NCBI RefSeq assembly: GCF_030384665.1
Contig: NC_083673.1
Coordinates: 629,501-693,500, forward strand
DNA: 64,000 nt
Direction of reading: 5' to 3'
Source of the DNA: Lodderomyces elongisporus
Lineage: Eukaryota > Ascomycota > Pichiomycetes > Serinales > Debaryomycetaceae
A program made the position numbers and the translations under genes. Shown here piece by piece: positions 29,326 to 38,995 of this stretch (position 1 is its first letter; the number at the start of each line of letters is the position of its first letter). The notes beneath the pieces were generated by a model that was given only the letters and a program-made list of their open reading frames with translations, was not told the DNA's origin and did no database searches.

Positions 29326-30252
29326 TTACTGTAATTCCTCTTCTTTGTTTTCTTCTTGGCCAGCTTCATCCTTTATCGCAGTTGTTGATAATTCTGCAAG
29401 CTTTCGAAGCTCTTCCTTCTGTTTCTTCCTCTCCAAACCTTCACGCATCATCCTCTCTCGCCTAGCCTCTTTGCTTTCCCAATCCAGATTCTTTCCCGAT
29501 CTATGGTTTTCCTTGGATTTCTGGTTCTCATCCTTTTTATCTTTGTCTGCTTGCACATTCAAACCACTTTCGTGAATAAATGTTTCAATAGCAGCATATA
29601 ATTGGTTCAATTTTCTAAAGTTTTCCTGAAATCTATCTAAAGATAGCTGTGTAATGTATTCTAAATACTCTTTGCTAACAATGCAACAAAGAGAATCCAG
29701 ATCATCCATGTAGCCAATCGGTACGTCAAGTTTAATTGAGATTCTAATTGCCACATTTAATCCACTACCTACCCCACTTTCTCGAAACCCACAGCTCATC
29801 GCTATGGCGTATAATTTGTTAGCTGTTTCCAAATCACGACATTTGACGTGAAGTATTAATGCTTCGTATTTAAAAAGAATACCTCTTTGACCATGCGACG
29901 ATGAAGATGAAGATGAAGCTAATGATGCTGGTGTTGATGTAGGTGAGATGTATTTGAAGTCAACGGTGTTATACCATCCAGGTAGCTCCTTTGGATCATG
30001 TGTGACAAAGATCCAACGACCTTCATTCCCTTTAGCGACAACCCTATCGGGTGCTGTGCCCTCTAGATAAACAGAAACACGACCGCTACACGATGATGTT
30101 GTCACCATATTTTCGTGAGAGTTTATGAGGTTAATGATCGGGATGCAATACTCATCAATAGTACCTTTTGGCGAAGCATCCACATTTTCAGGACTATTGG
30201 ACAAGATCTCCTTCAAAATACTCTGTTTCTTCTGTTGAAATGGATCTTGCAT
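29326..30252 (-). CDS. TYW3: tRNA wybutosine-synthesizing protein 3 (methyltransferase)
   Basis: Tyw3 is a SAM-dependent N-methyltransferase in wybutosine synthesis at position 37 of tRNA-Phe. The 308-residue product has the family start (DPFQQKKQSILKEIL), the active-site block VTTSSCSGRVSVYLEG (residues 51-66) and the downstream GRWIFVTHDP. Later conserved pieces are LILHVKCRDLETANKLYAIA, GFRESGV and RISIKLDVPIGYMDD. A Ser/Ala-rich insert (TPASLASSSSSSSHG) and a charged, Lys/Glu-rich C-terminal tail are extras relative to compact family members. It may work with the other tRNA genes in the window only in the broad sense that they share tRNA as substrate. Confidence 0.92.
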   Translation of the reverse strand: MQDPFQQKKQSILKEILSNSPENVDASPKGTIDEYCIPIINLINSHENMVTTSSCSGRVSVYLEGTAPDRVVAKGNEGRWIFVTHDPKELPGWYNTVDFKYISPTSTPASLASSSSSSSHGQRGILFKYEALILHVKCRDLETANKLYAIAMSCGFRESGVGSGLNVAIRISIKLDVPIGYMDDLDSLCCIVSKEYLEYITQLSLDRFQENFRKLNQLYAAIETFIHESGLNVQADKDKKDENQKSKENHRSGKNLDWESKEARRERMMREGLERKKQKEELRKLAELSTTAIKDEAGQEENKEEELQ

Positions 30253-30844
30253 GTTATTTTTTTAAATAAAATACGGAGTCTGGGAGATGGTCAAGTTGAG
30301 GTGAATCAATACAAAAAGAAAATAAAAAAAATAATATAATAATATAATAAGAACTAAAAGAAGAGAAGAAAGACAAACGAAAAAAGACAAACGAAAAAAA
30401 AAAATGGATGCAAAAATGATGAATGGAAAATTTCAACAATTGAAATTATACAAATCAAAAAAATTGAAGCTTTAAGAAAATATTTAATCCCCATTGTGGT
30501 TCATGTTACCACTAAAAGAAAGAAAAATAACAAATTAACAACCATTAATCTTGAATATATAAAGTGTCTAAAGAGTACAAATCGGTTTATACGAAATAAA
30601 TAATCAGAGAAAATAGCAAAAAGAGACAGAGAAAGATAAATATCGAAAAAGTACATGTATCAAGCATTTGAAAACTGTGACTTTGAGAAAGAAAAAGAAA
30701 AAGAAAATGAAAATAAAATAGAATTAAATAACAGAGTTTGGGCTGTAAATTGTTTATACATCTAATTGACTCTTTTATTACTTTTTTGATTTATCCCATT
30801 CTTTATCTCCCCCATTTTAAGTTTTGTTATTTCCTTTCGACACT
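30253..30844 (-). promoter_or_regulatory. TYW3 promoter and IMH1 3' region
   Basis: A 592-bp A-rich gap between tandem minus-strand genes. Short AATAT repeats (30330-30350) and AAAAAGA-type runs were seen. No ORF or RNA gene was recognised. Confidence 0.4.
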
Positions 30845-33589
30845 TTATTTCACGGCAAGAAGAAATTTCAGTTCATCTTCTTTGTTGAATTGAAAAATTG
30901 TCTTCAAAACAGGTAATAACTGCTCCCTCTGTTCCTTGTGCTCAAAGTATCCAAGGAGAACATTCTTTAAATATGCAATGTTGGTTCCATTGTTTTGTTC
31001 CAGCGCTGCATCCAGAGTAGCACTGATAATAGACGAGCTTCTGCTTCTCTCCTCTGATTTTTTTTTCTCACTAGCTTCATGATCTTTCATGAGTCTATAT
31101 TGTTGAGTGAGAAGTTTATAGTTTTTAGATAATCTCTCAAATTTCAAAATGTGATCCTCATTTAATTTTTTCAAATTTGCATTTGACTTTTCCAAATCCT
31201 TTAATCGATCACTAGCAGAGCTAAGAGCAGCACGGAGTGTATTTATCTGACTTTCTAAACCAGCAGACGAATGTTGTGCAATCTCATCATTATTATTGAA
31301 TTCCTCAACCTTGGCTGAAGACTTTGCTTGCAAAGAACGAATCTTTTCGGATTGAACGCGTAAACTTTCCCTGGCTTCCGATAAAAGGATCTGAAGATCA
31401 TCAATATCTTTTTGCTTCTTTCGCATCAATAGATTTGTGCTCCGCTCGATATCCGATTTCTCTTCCAAAATTCTCGTAAGCTCTTGTTTATGGTCGGTTT
31501 CACGTTGCTTCATAATCTCCTGCGCGTCCACTAGTAACCTCCTCATATTACTGGCTTCCCTAATCTTCTCTTGCAACAACCCGCGTGACTCCGAGATATC
31601 GTCCTCCAAGCTATCAATTCTCATATTGTATTCTTTTGACCTCATTGCTACCTCTTCGTATTGTTTTTTGTAAAGAAGCACCTCATTCTTGGCATCCGAT
31701 GTGTCACTCAACAACGACTCGAGTTGACCTTTTGTCTTTTCAAGTTCATTCCGTACCTCTTGTTTCTCTTGTTGCATTTTAATCAATTGTGCACCGATGG
31801 ACTTTTCATTATTAATCAATTGTTCTTGCTTTGTTAAAAGCTCATTCTTATCTTTTAAAAGTCCTATTGAATTCTCTTGCAATTGCTCGTTTGACTTTGT
31901 CAACAGAGAAATTTTATTGGTATATGTAGATTTTTCCGATTTCAAACTTTCAATTCTTGCATTTAAATCTTTAATGGTTTCGTCTTTGTGTTTGAGAGAC
32001 GATTGCAATGAGGCGATTTCAAGCTTAAGTGAAGTATCATTGTTTTTGAAGTTGGACAATTCGGTGATTCGAGCTTCAAGGTTGTTCTTCTCCTTTTTAT
32101 AGTCAGCCAACTCATTCCTAGCGGTTCCCAATTGCGATTCCAATGCTGTGGCTTGCTTCTTATGCTCTTGAATTTCTTTTCGCAACAAGGTTTCCACTCG
32201 TTTGCTCTCTTTTAGGTGTTCGTGTGCTTCTTCTTCCAATGAAGAAATCTTTACTTTGAGAGTCAGAATCTCTGTTACCTTTTTGTCATGTTGATCTTTC
32301 CAATGATTTTCACCATTGGATACAACATCCGAGGTAGAAGTAGTATTATCAATATTATTGGAGGTTATATTTTTGCTTTTGCCTTTGCCTTTGCCTTTGC
32401 CTTTGCTTTTGCTTTTTGCTTCAGCTTCATCTTCATTAAATGATTCATTACTTCTACTCTTGAATGCTTTAATTTCATCCTTAGCAGTCACTAAATCGTT
32501 TCCCATAGATTTCAAGGAATCGCGTAAATCTTCAAGTTCCTCCTCCTTGTCTTCTAATTTCTGTCTAGCATCCTTTAACTTGGTAACTAATTCTTTAATT
32601 TCTTGATCTCTTTGTGTCAATATATTTTCAGTATTGAGAGACAGAGAAAATTCTGCATCCTTGGTAGTGTCCTCGTCAAGCTTTTCAGTAGAAGGCATAT
32701 TTATCTCATTTGATTGATTTTGTTTTCCCTTCTTTTCCTGCAATTTCTCGTTTAATTTGCTTAACTTCTCATCTTGTTCAAATTTGAGTTTTTTAAGCTC
32801 TTCTGCTTCCTTTTTAAACAGCTGCAGTTCATTTTCGCTATTCTTTATTCGTTCTTGCAATTCTTTGTTTTCTTTCTTCAAATTTTCAATTGTTTTTTTG
32901 GTTTCTTCAAAAGTCTGCTCGCCTTCAAACTTGGCACACTTAAAGCTTAACATGGAATTTTCTTTTGTTAGTTTCCGAATTTCATTGTTTTGCAACTTGT
33001 TCTTCTCTGTCAATCCATTTAAGTATTCAACTAGTACTTTTGCATCGGATATGGATGAGATTGGAGTGTGTTCTTTCAAAACATTCTCAAATATCTGGAT
33101 TAATTGAGACTTGCGCTTTTCAATTTTGTAGGCTTCCAAAAGCACAGGGTATTTTTCTTCGTATTTTGCAAATTTCTTTAATTTCGACTTTATGGGAGCG
33201 GGTAAATCATTATAATCATTATTTGTTGCTGGTGTTGGTGTTGCTGTTGATAGTGGTTTGGGTCGATCATTAGTTCCTTCGGCCGTAGATTGATTAGACT
33301 CTGTGTTAGGGACACTTTCAGTAGATTCTTCTGAGGTAGAACTAGATTTATTGGCATTTAAATTGATGTTGGGAGAAGTCACTCGAGTAGGCGTTTCTGA
33401 TTCATCTGTAGGCTGAACCAATTGCAGACTATCAGGTGTTTCTGCTTGAAGTATTTTAGAGTTCCGCTGTAGTTGCACTAAAGGATCTGGTTTCAGCTGT
33501 TGTGGCTGTGAGGCTTGTTGATCTGGAGCACTCAAATCATTGAGACTCTTTGCCACGTCCTCTGAAAAGTTCTTTAATTTCGAAAACAT
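30845..33589 (-). CDS. IMH1: GRIP-domain golgin Imh1
   Basis: Imh1 is a trans-Golgi tethering golgin recruited by the GTPase Arl1 through a C-terminal GRIP domain. The 914-residue product starts MFSKLKNFSEDVAKSLNDLS, a common golgin N-terminus. A Ser/Thr/Pro-rich segment follows, then coiled coil over most of residues 150-840. It ends in a GRIP domain (NIAYLKNVLLGYFEHKEQRE onward), with the Arl1-binding Tyr in AYLKNVLLGY. A KGKGKGKGKSK microsatellite block (nt 32370-32412) breaks the coil. The ATG at 33589 was chosen; the frame upstream is open only to a TTG. SYN8 and VPS55, also trafficking genes, follow on the right. Confidence 0.9.
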   Translation of the reverse strand: MFSKLKNFSEDVAKSLNDLSAPDQQASQPQQLKPDPLVQLQRNSKILQAETPDSLQLVQPTDESETPTRVTSPNINLNANKSSSTSEESTESVPNTESNQSTAEGTNDRPKPLSTATPTPATNNDYNDLPAPIKSKLKKFAKYEEKYPVLLEAYKIEKRKSQLIQIFENVLKEHTPISSISDAKVLVEYLNGLTEKNKLQNNEIRKLTKENSMLSFKCAKFEGEQTFEETKKTIENLKKENKELQERIKNSENELQLFKKEAEELKKLKFEQDEKLSKLNEKLQEKKGKQNQSNEINMPSTEKLDEDTTKDAEFSLSLNTENILTQRDQEIKELVTKLKDARQKLEDKEEELEDLRDSLKSMGNDLVTAKDEIKAFKSRSNESFNEDEAEAKSKSKGKGKGKGKSKNITSNNIDNTTSTSDVVSNGENHWKDQHDKKVTEILTLKVKISSLEEEAHEHLKESKRVETLLRKEIQEHKKQATALESQLGTARNELADYKKEKNNLEARITELSNFKNNDTSLKLEIASLQSSLKHKDETIKDLNARIESLKSEKSTYTNKISLLTKSNEQLQENSIGLLKDKNELLTKQEQLINNEKSIGAQLIKMQQEKQEVRNELEKTKGQLESLLSDTSDAKNEVLLYKKQYEEVAMRSKEYNMRIDSLEDDISESRGLLQEKIREASNMRRLLVDAQEIMKQRETDHKQELTRILEEKSDIERSTNLLMRKKQKDIDDLQILLSEARESLRVQSEKIRSLQAKSSAKVEEFNNNDEIAQHSSAGLESQINTLRAALSSASDRLKDLEKSNANLKKLNEDHILKFERLSKNYKLLTQQYRLMKDHEASEKKKSEERSRSSSIISATLDAALEQNNGTNIAYLKNVLLGYFEHKEQREQLLPVLKTIFQFNKEDELKFLLAVK

Positions 33590-34185
33590 CAAACAACGGC
33601 AATGGGTTTGTACAAGTATACCCAATTGATTGCTCAATCGTTACTCTTAACTAACAGCAAGTGGTGAATGATCAATATGAAAGCGAGAAACTTATGGTTG
33701 AGATATCAAAAGGTGTTGGTGGCGCTTTTGTCTCTTGTCTTTTGTCTTTTTATTTTCTTATTTATTTTCTTATTTATTTTTTTATTTATTTTTTTAATAT
33801 TTTTTTAAAATATTTTTTGCGTTGTGTTGCAAAATCTCGAGGGATTCGCACTCTTTTCCTTCTGACTCCTAGCTTTCGCATTCAGTGCTGCTTTGTGCGG
33901 AAATAATGAAACGTAGAGGGAGAGCTGAAAGGGGAAGAGAAAAACGATTAGGAACCTTTCAATTTATCACGCTGATTAATTTTTTTCGAAATTATTATCT
34001 CGCTTCATATTCACACAACAACCACAAATCCAGTATTTCTTATCAGTATAATCTTTGTCTTTAAAGAAAGAAAAAAAACAATTCTACATCAAAATCCAAC
34101 TATTTGTTAACTCATACGCCAACAACGTTTCGGAAAGTAAAAAGAAAGAATAGAAAAAATAAATAATTATAGACTATCGACTGAT
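33590..34185. promoter_or_regulatory. Divergent IMH1-SYN8 promoter
   Basis: A 596-bp gap between divergent genes. TTTATT repeats (33750-33805) lie on the IMH1 side, and an A-rich leader precedes SYN8. No specific factor site was recognised. Confidence 0.45.
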
Positions 34186-35097
34186 ATGCCAAAGAAGGAC
34201 AAGAACGAAACTAAATTACAATTATCTCGACTCCAATTAAATGTCGAGGAAGCAGAGGCAATAATCGAAGATAGAAATAATCTCCTAAAGTTAAACCTCT
34301 CGCCGTCAGCTAATGACAATGAAAATTTGACGGCTTTACTAGGGAAAATCACGTCGTTATTTAAGTCATTAGAAGATAGTTTTCGAGTAGGTGGGGTGCG
34401 AAGTAAAGATACTGCTTTTTTTGATCAATTCAACGATCTTGTTCAACTTTATCACAAACTTTATACGGATTTGCAGACAGATCCTAGTATTGACGTTTCT
34501 TCCTATAAGTATGAGAAACCTGCTCCCACTACTACCACTACCAATACTACTACTACTAGTAGTACCGCTACAACTTCTCCAACACCAGCTGCGAAAACCA
34601 CAACTGCAACTCCTTCAAAAAGTGTGAGATTCAAAGACACTCCCGAGGTTGAAGATACAGGATCTGTTCCTCCTATGCTATCTGCACAATCTACTTCGTC
34701 CTCATTGGGAATGACTCCCTACACGCCATATGCAGATAATCCAATTGACGCAGAAGCAGAAGCAGAATCAGACTCTAACTCAACCACTGATCGGAGCAAC
34801 CTCCAGATGTTTGCAGAACACCAACAGACCATGATGCGGCAAGACCAAGACCTTGAAGTCTTGCACCAGCTGATTAGCCACCAAAATAGGATGGGCCGTG
34901 ATATTGATCAAGAGTTGGATGAACATATGATCATATTGAACGACTTGGAGCTGGGTGTGGATAATTCTGAATTACGACTACACAGAGCTACAAGGAGATT
35001 AAATAATTTCCGGCGAATGGCACGTGAGAATGGCAGTTTGGTAACTATAATTACTCTATCAGTGATACTTATACTCCTTTTGATCGTACTCAACTAA
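34186..35097 (+). CDS. SYN8: Endosomal Qc-SNARE Syn8 (syntaxin 8-like)
   Basis: The 303-residue product has an N-terminal helical region, a Thr/Pro-rich linker, a Qc-type SNARE motif (about residues 221-275) and a C-terminal membrane anchor (about 283-302, VTIITLSVILILLLIVLN). The motif LEVLHQLISHQNRMGRDIDQ and then ELDEHMIILNDL is co-linear with syntaxin 8, so Syn8 is the best name; Syn8 acts in endosomal membrane fusion. At the position where syntaxin 8 has the zero-layer Gln (ELDEQ), this protein has His (residue 247, CAT codon). A CTG codon at residue 229 would be serine in the CTG clade. Start is ATG with A at -3. Confidence 0.85.
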   Translation: MPKKDKNETKLQLSRLQLNVEEAEAIIEDRNNLLKLNLSPSANDNENLTALLGKITSLFKSLEDSFRVGGVRSKDTAFFDQFNDLVQLYHKLYTDLQTDPSIDVSSYKYEKPAPTTTTTNTTTTSSTATTSPTPAAKTTTATPSKSVRFKDTPEVEDTGSVPPMLSAQSTSSSLGMTPYTPYADNPIDAEAEAESDSNSTTDRSNLQMFAEHQQTMMRQDQDLEVLHQLISHQNRMGRDIDQELDEHMIILNDLELGVDNSELRLHRATRRLNNFRRMARENGSLVTIITLSVILILLLIVLN

Positions 35098-35631
35098 TTC
35101 TATATCGAGCATATTTTATGCATTATAATTTGTTTTTTTTTTAATTCTGGTTTTCATTTGCTTCTCTCTAATTTTTTTTTTTTTTTGCTTAGTTGATTTC
35201 TCTTTTGTATTTATATAGTGGGCAATTCGAGGGACACATTTTCATACGTTTCTTTAAATTTTCTTTTGTTCCTTTTCTTCCACTAATTTCATTATTTCGT
35301 CTATCTCTATATTCTTCTACTCATCTTTCCCTCGGTTCCTTCAAGTATTGGTTTAGATTTCCGCTCCAAGTGGTAGGAATCTATGAACCTATTGCACCAC
35401 AACTTAATATACCAACTAATATTCATGGTTCATTGAACCAATGCCGCATCTTAAATACCTATGATCGGTCAATTGTCCTGCCCCGCAGGTTTCACAATCC
35501 ATCACTTTTGCCATTTTTTTTTTCAATTTTATTGGTTTTCTTTCAAATGTATATATATATATATATATTCATTATTCTCTTCCCTACTTTTCTTTTCCTT
35601 GTTTTCGATTGAGTTGCATTTACCATCAAGA
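35098..35631. other. Convergent SYN8-VPS55 gap
   Basis: A 534-bp gap between convergent genes. T-rich ends flank a more complex, less AT-rich middle segment (about 35340-35510) with a palindromic GGTTCATTGAACC. It lacks convincing C/D or H/ACA boxes. A TA-run (35552-35566) lies near the VPS55 3' end. Confidence 0.4.
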
Positions 35632-36066
35632 CTAAAAATTAAAGTCATCATTTTCTTCAACTTCACTACTGAAAAACCACATAAACAAAATTATGTCACC
35701 ATAAACGATAAACCCACCGGAAACACTCATAAGGAACAGCTCGAGTTGTATCAACCCACAATGGTATAAACTCAACGGCAACGCTACACCACTAACAATC
35801 AATAGTCCTGTAACAAACTTGCTGAACTCTTGTAAAGGTGACAGGTTCAGGTCCTGAGCATTTCCGTAATCGTTGAATGTTAGAAAATTATAGTCTCGTT
35901 GTGCTTCAATTGAGTTTGCCAAGATGTTCGGAAGTGGCGCCATGAGGAAAATAAAGATGACCCATAACGGTTTGTAATTATTGTACAACGCACAAGATAG
36001 AAGGATTAGGAGAAACCCTGATGCAAGAAATGCAGACAAAAAGATGATTTTGTTCAAAGGATTCAT
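35632..36066 (-). CDS. VPS55: Late-endosome sorting protein Vps55 (OB-RGRP family)
   Basis: Vps55 is a small tetraspanning membrane protein that works with Vps68 in traffic from late endosome to vacuole. The 144-residue product has four hydrophobic segments: IIFLSAFLASGFLLILLSCAL, PLWVIFIFLMAPLPNILANS, FVTGLLIVSGVALPLSLYH and the stretch around LFLMSVSGGFIVYGDIILF. The loop APLPNILANS matches the leptin-receptor-overlapping-transcript family. The ATG at 36066 is chosen for fit to family length. The reading frame stays open upstream through a 12-bp repeat array to a TTG at 36192, which would encode an SSIC-repeat extension, but no in-frame ATG supports it. Confidence 0.93.
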   Translation of the reverse strand: MNPLNKIIFLSAFLASGFLLILLSCALYNNYKPLWVIFIFLMAPLPNILANSIEAQRDYNFLTFNDYGNAQDLNLSPLQEFSKFVTGLLIVSGVALPLSLYHCGLIQLELFLMSVSGGFIVYGDIILFMWFFSSEVEENDDFNF

Positions 36067-36787
36067 GTTGGTTGTGGTTGAGTTTTGAAAAAAACAAATA
36101 GATGAACAAATAGATGAACAAATAGATGAACAAATAGATGAACAAATAGATGAACAAATAGATGAATAAATGAATGAAGGAATGAAAAACAAAGAACTTG
36201 TGTCTAGCTCGATAGGGTGAAGGTTGGCCTAAGAAAGCAATTAACACAATGTATTGAAAAAGATCTAGCCTAAAATATTTGATTACTTTGTTCTAGTACT
36301 TTGCTTGCAAATCTTCTTGTTTATTAGTGCACCCGTTCTAGTCGTGAATAACACTGATAGTGGTGTATTTGCTTGCAATCATATATCTGTCTCTGAATTA
36401 TGTAAACTTGTTGCGCCTTTCTTAAATATTACAAAGATCGAACAGTCGTTAAGCTAGGGTACGCCCCAGAACAAGTAGTGCTACCAAATGCTTTTTTGCA
36501 AGTTTATTAATCCTCTAACACTGAACCTTGACGCCTCACAAGGCAAGGCCCATGTGATTTATCAATAATTTTTTTTTTAATATAGAAGACTGATTCAGGT
36601 CAAGAGTTGATATACAAAGAAATAAAATGAAATTAAACACTATTTACAGATAAATTCGCCATGGAAATGGCGTTCTGATTGTTGTAGCAAAACACACACC
36701 AAAAAAAATGACAAAAAAAAAAATAACAAAAAAAAAAGGAAAAAAAAAACTGAAGGAAAAGAAGTTAAGCAAGGCAACACTTTAGAA
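36067..36787 (-). promoter_or_regulatory. VPS55 promoter and 3' region of the MPM1-like gene
   Basis: The 721-bp gap holds the 12-bp array, then a complex, unique-looking stretch (36240-36560), then A-rich DNA. The complex stretch has no ORF and no recognisable RNA motif, so its role is open. Confidence 0.4.
36095..36166 (-). repeat. 12-bp tandem repeat in the VPS55 5' leader (six units)
   Basis: Six perfect CAAATAGATGAA units on the plus strand lie 29-100 bp upstream of the VPS55 ATG. In the VPS55 frame each unit would read as four residues (SSIC-type) without stops. Confidence 0.9.
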
Positions 36788-37939
36788 TCACTTCCAGAAC
36801 CATCCTTTGTTGTCCTTGAGATCTTCTGTGTGTTCTTCAACAGTAGCCCATTGTGCACTACCAACAGGTTTCAGTTTGGTAATCTTTGTTACTAAACAAT
36901 TGCCATCGTTAAAGCACTCTTTCTTCGATTCAATCAACTTGATCTCATTGGTCTCTGGATCAGTAAACATATTGGACTTGATAGAGCTTGAAGTAACGTA
37001 GCGCTCTTGCAAAGAAGCTAGTTCTGGACTGTTACCACCACCAGTAGTAGTAGTAGTAGCACCACCGTCAGCGCCACCGTTACTATCGTTTCTCCTCAAG
37101 TTCAATAATGCTTTTTCCCGGGCTTCTTGTCTAGCCTTCAACTCAAGCTCTCTCTTTTTTTGTGCTTCTTGATAAGCGACTCTTTTCCAGCCAAGATAGT
37201 CTTCAAACCTGTTGAACCATTTACCTTGTTCCTTCAAATCAATCACTGGTTTCTCTTCATTCTCTCCCAATTGGTTCATGTGATTGAAAAAATCTTCTTT
37301 GGTGAGGATAGCATCTCCCAAGTGTTGCTTTTTGTAGTCCAATAGTCTCACTGGCACCTCACTTTCAGGGAACAAGCATCTCCAGTATCCTTGCTCATCC
37401 CAGATAGATTTACCTTGCTTATCCAAACAGTTATGATATTGCCTTATTGAAGGACCTTTGAATGCGCGGTACCCAAATGGTGTAGTGCCAATAAATTTCA
37501 GGGACACATCCTGGAAAAAAGGATTGCTTTTCCAAAACTCATTGAAAATGGGACTAATGATGTCATCCCTTTTGAGGTCGACATCTCTTGTTTCATAGAA
37601 AGGTGGAAACTTGAACCCGTCAAACCTATATTCCTTACCATGATCGCCAGCTTCTTTATCATTGTCAATTCTGCCATCATCAACTTCTCCATTGAGCCTA
37701 GAGCCATTGAACCAGTTATATGACCATTCCTTTGCTTTGTGGTTCAAGTCTCTACCAGCATCAAGTGAGACATCGAATATTTGGTTGCCTAATGTACCCA
37801 CTGTTCCCAATATTTTGTCAAAACTTTCGACATATTTATCCAAGTCATCGTGATGACCGGAACTTGCTCTAGTGGATTCGAGTGCGGTCAAAGTTTCATT
37901 GTCGTCTGCATCGCCTTTTCTTCTGTTGCTATTACACAT
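36788..37939 (-). CDS. Unknown protein, possibly Mpm1-like
   Basis: The product is 383 residues, highly charged, with no clear transmembrane helix. The central part is Trp/Phe/Tyr-rich (YRFDGFKFPPFYETRDVDLK, FFQDVSLKFIGTTPFGYRAF, EQGYWRCLFPESEVPVRLLD), followed by a Lys/Glu/Ala helix with a Gly/Thr-rich insert (GGATTTTTGGGN), and ends KDNKGWFWK. The central block recalls fungal mitochondrial peculiar membrane protein Mpm1, but I place that name only tentatively because I could not align it. The product is longer than typical Mpm1. The start is an ATG; the gene is divergent from MSE1. Confidence 0.8.
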   Translation of the reverse strand: MCNSNRRKGDADDNETLTALESTRASSGHHDDLDKYVESFDKILGTVGTLGNQIFDVSLDAGRDLNHKAKEWSYNWFNGSRLNGEVDDGRIDNDKEAGDHGKEYRFDGFKFPPFYETRDVDLKRDDIISPIFNEFWKSNPFFQDVSLKFIGTTPFGYRAFKGPSIRQYHNCLDKQGKSIWDEQGYWRCLFPESEVPVRLLDYKKQHLGDAILTKEDFFNHMNQLGENEEKPVIDLKEQGKWFNRFEDYLGWKRVAYQEAQKKRELELKARQEAREKALLNLRRNDSNGGADGGATTTTTGGGNSPELASLQERYVTSSSIKSNMFTDPETNEIKLIESKKECFNDGNCLVTKITKLKPVGSAQWATVEEHTEDLKDNKGWFWK

Positions 37940-38039
37940 TGTGCCAATTTGAAATAATAATAAAGTTGTTCCTCAAAAGACAATATCCAGTAATTTGGGA
38001 GAAGAAGTAGATACAAAAGGAAAGGGGAAAATAGATGGA

Positions 38040-38082
<43 letters not shown>

Positions 38083-38995
38083 ATATAACTGAATGAAAAA
38101 GATGATAAAAAAAAAATAATAGATTATTGTTTGCTTTTTAAACCACAATTAAATGGAAAACCAAGAGAAAGTGGCAAATACCCAAGTACCCCTTGAAATG
38201 TACAGCTGTGTTTCAAACTGACCAATTTTATAGCGCGCTCTAGAAACAAGGTATAGACCAAAGTGGGAACGGAAAAAAAAAAATAAAAAAAATAAAAAAA
38301 AAAGAAAAAGAAAAGAAAAGAAAATCAACAAGGGATATAGACAGATCATGTGCTTTGTTCTTTATTCCTTATTTTTTTATATTTTACCTTTTCTTTTTCT
38401 TCGGCTGTTTTTATTTTTAAACCTCATCGCTTCCTTTATCTACTTACCCTCTTTCTTGCATTCGTACCTTTGGGAAATAGGTAGAGGATTGAAACCATGC
38501 TTTTACAAGTACCTATTTCATTTTAATCTTTGATTTCTGTTTGTATAAAGACTACCTTGTAGTGCATGGAGTATCTTATTATTGCATCTACTTCTATTTG
38601 AAATATATACTAAATATATGAAAAGAAAAGGAAGTAAAAGCAAAACTCAGCAGTGTCTGCCAAAGCTAGTATTCATTGTATTCTGAACTACAAAATGGAT
38701 TAAAGAGGAGTAAATCAACACTTGTACTTATATATATTGATTTATACATACAAATACAACAAATTCTCCTCTCTGCCCCTTTAGAGCCTCATTAAAACTT
38801 TCGTTCCAGCTTATTGTTATTGAACAAGCCCCTTAACAAACTCTTTTACCGCTACAAGTAAAGATCCTCAAATATTTTTTCTGGAAAAAAAAAAATTTTA
38901 AAAGTATTTTGAGTTCAAAAATAAAATATTATGAAAAAGAAAAAGAGAAATACACCACACTCAACTTCAACCAAGATCGACCCTTCATCAATACA
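37940..38995. promoter_or_regulatory. Divergent 1.06-kb gap before MSE1
   Basis: Contents: a (TA)n run at about 38044-38080, A- and T-rich blocks (38273-38325, 38360-38402), and a GT/TATA stretch (38728-38740). No ORF or RNA gene was recognised. The MSE1 frame stays open upstream for 29 codons from its ATG to a TTG. Confidence 0.4.
38044..38080. repeat. (TA)n microsatellite
   Basis: About 18 uninterrupted TA units lie roughly 105-140 bp upstream of the MPM1-like ATG. Confidence 0.9.

Noticed and set aside
35340..35510. Possible snoRNA between SYN8 and VPS55
   Set aside because: The segment is less AT-rich than its surroundings, but I could not find paired C and D boxes or an H/ACA hairpin layout on either strand.
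36240..36560. Possible RNA gene or solo LTR upstream of VPS55
   Set aside because: No tRNA arms, snRNA Sm site or matching LTR ends; it does not match the copia LTR at 9969-10393.
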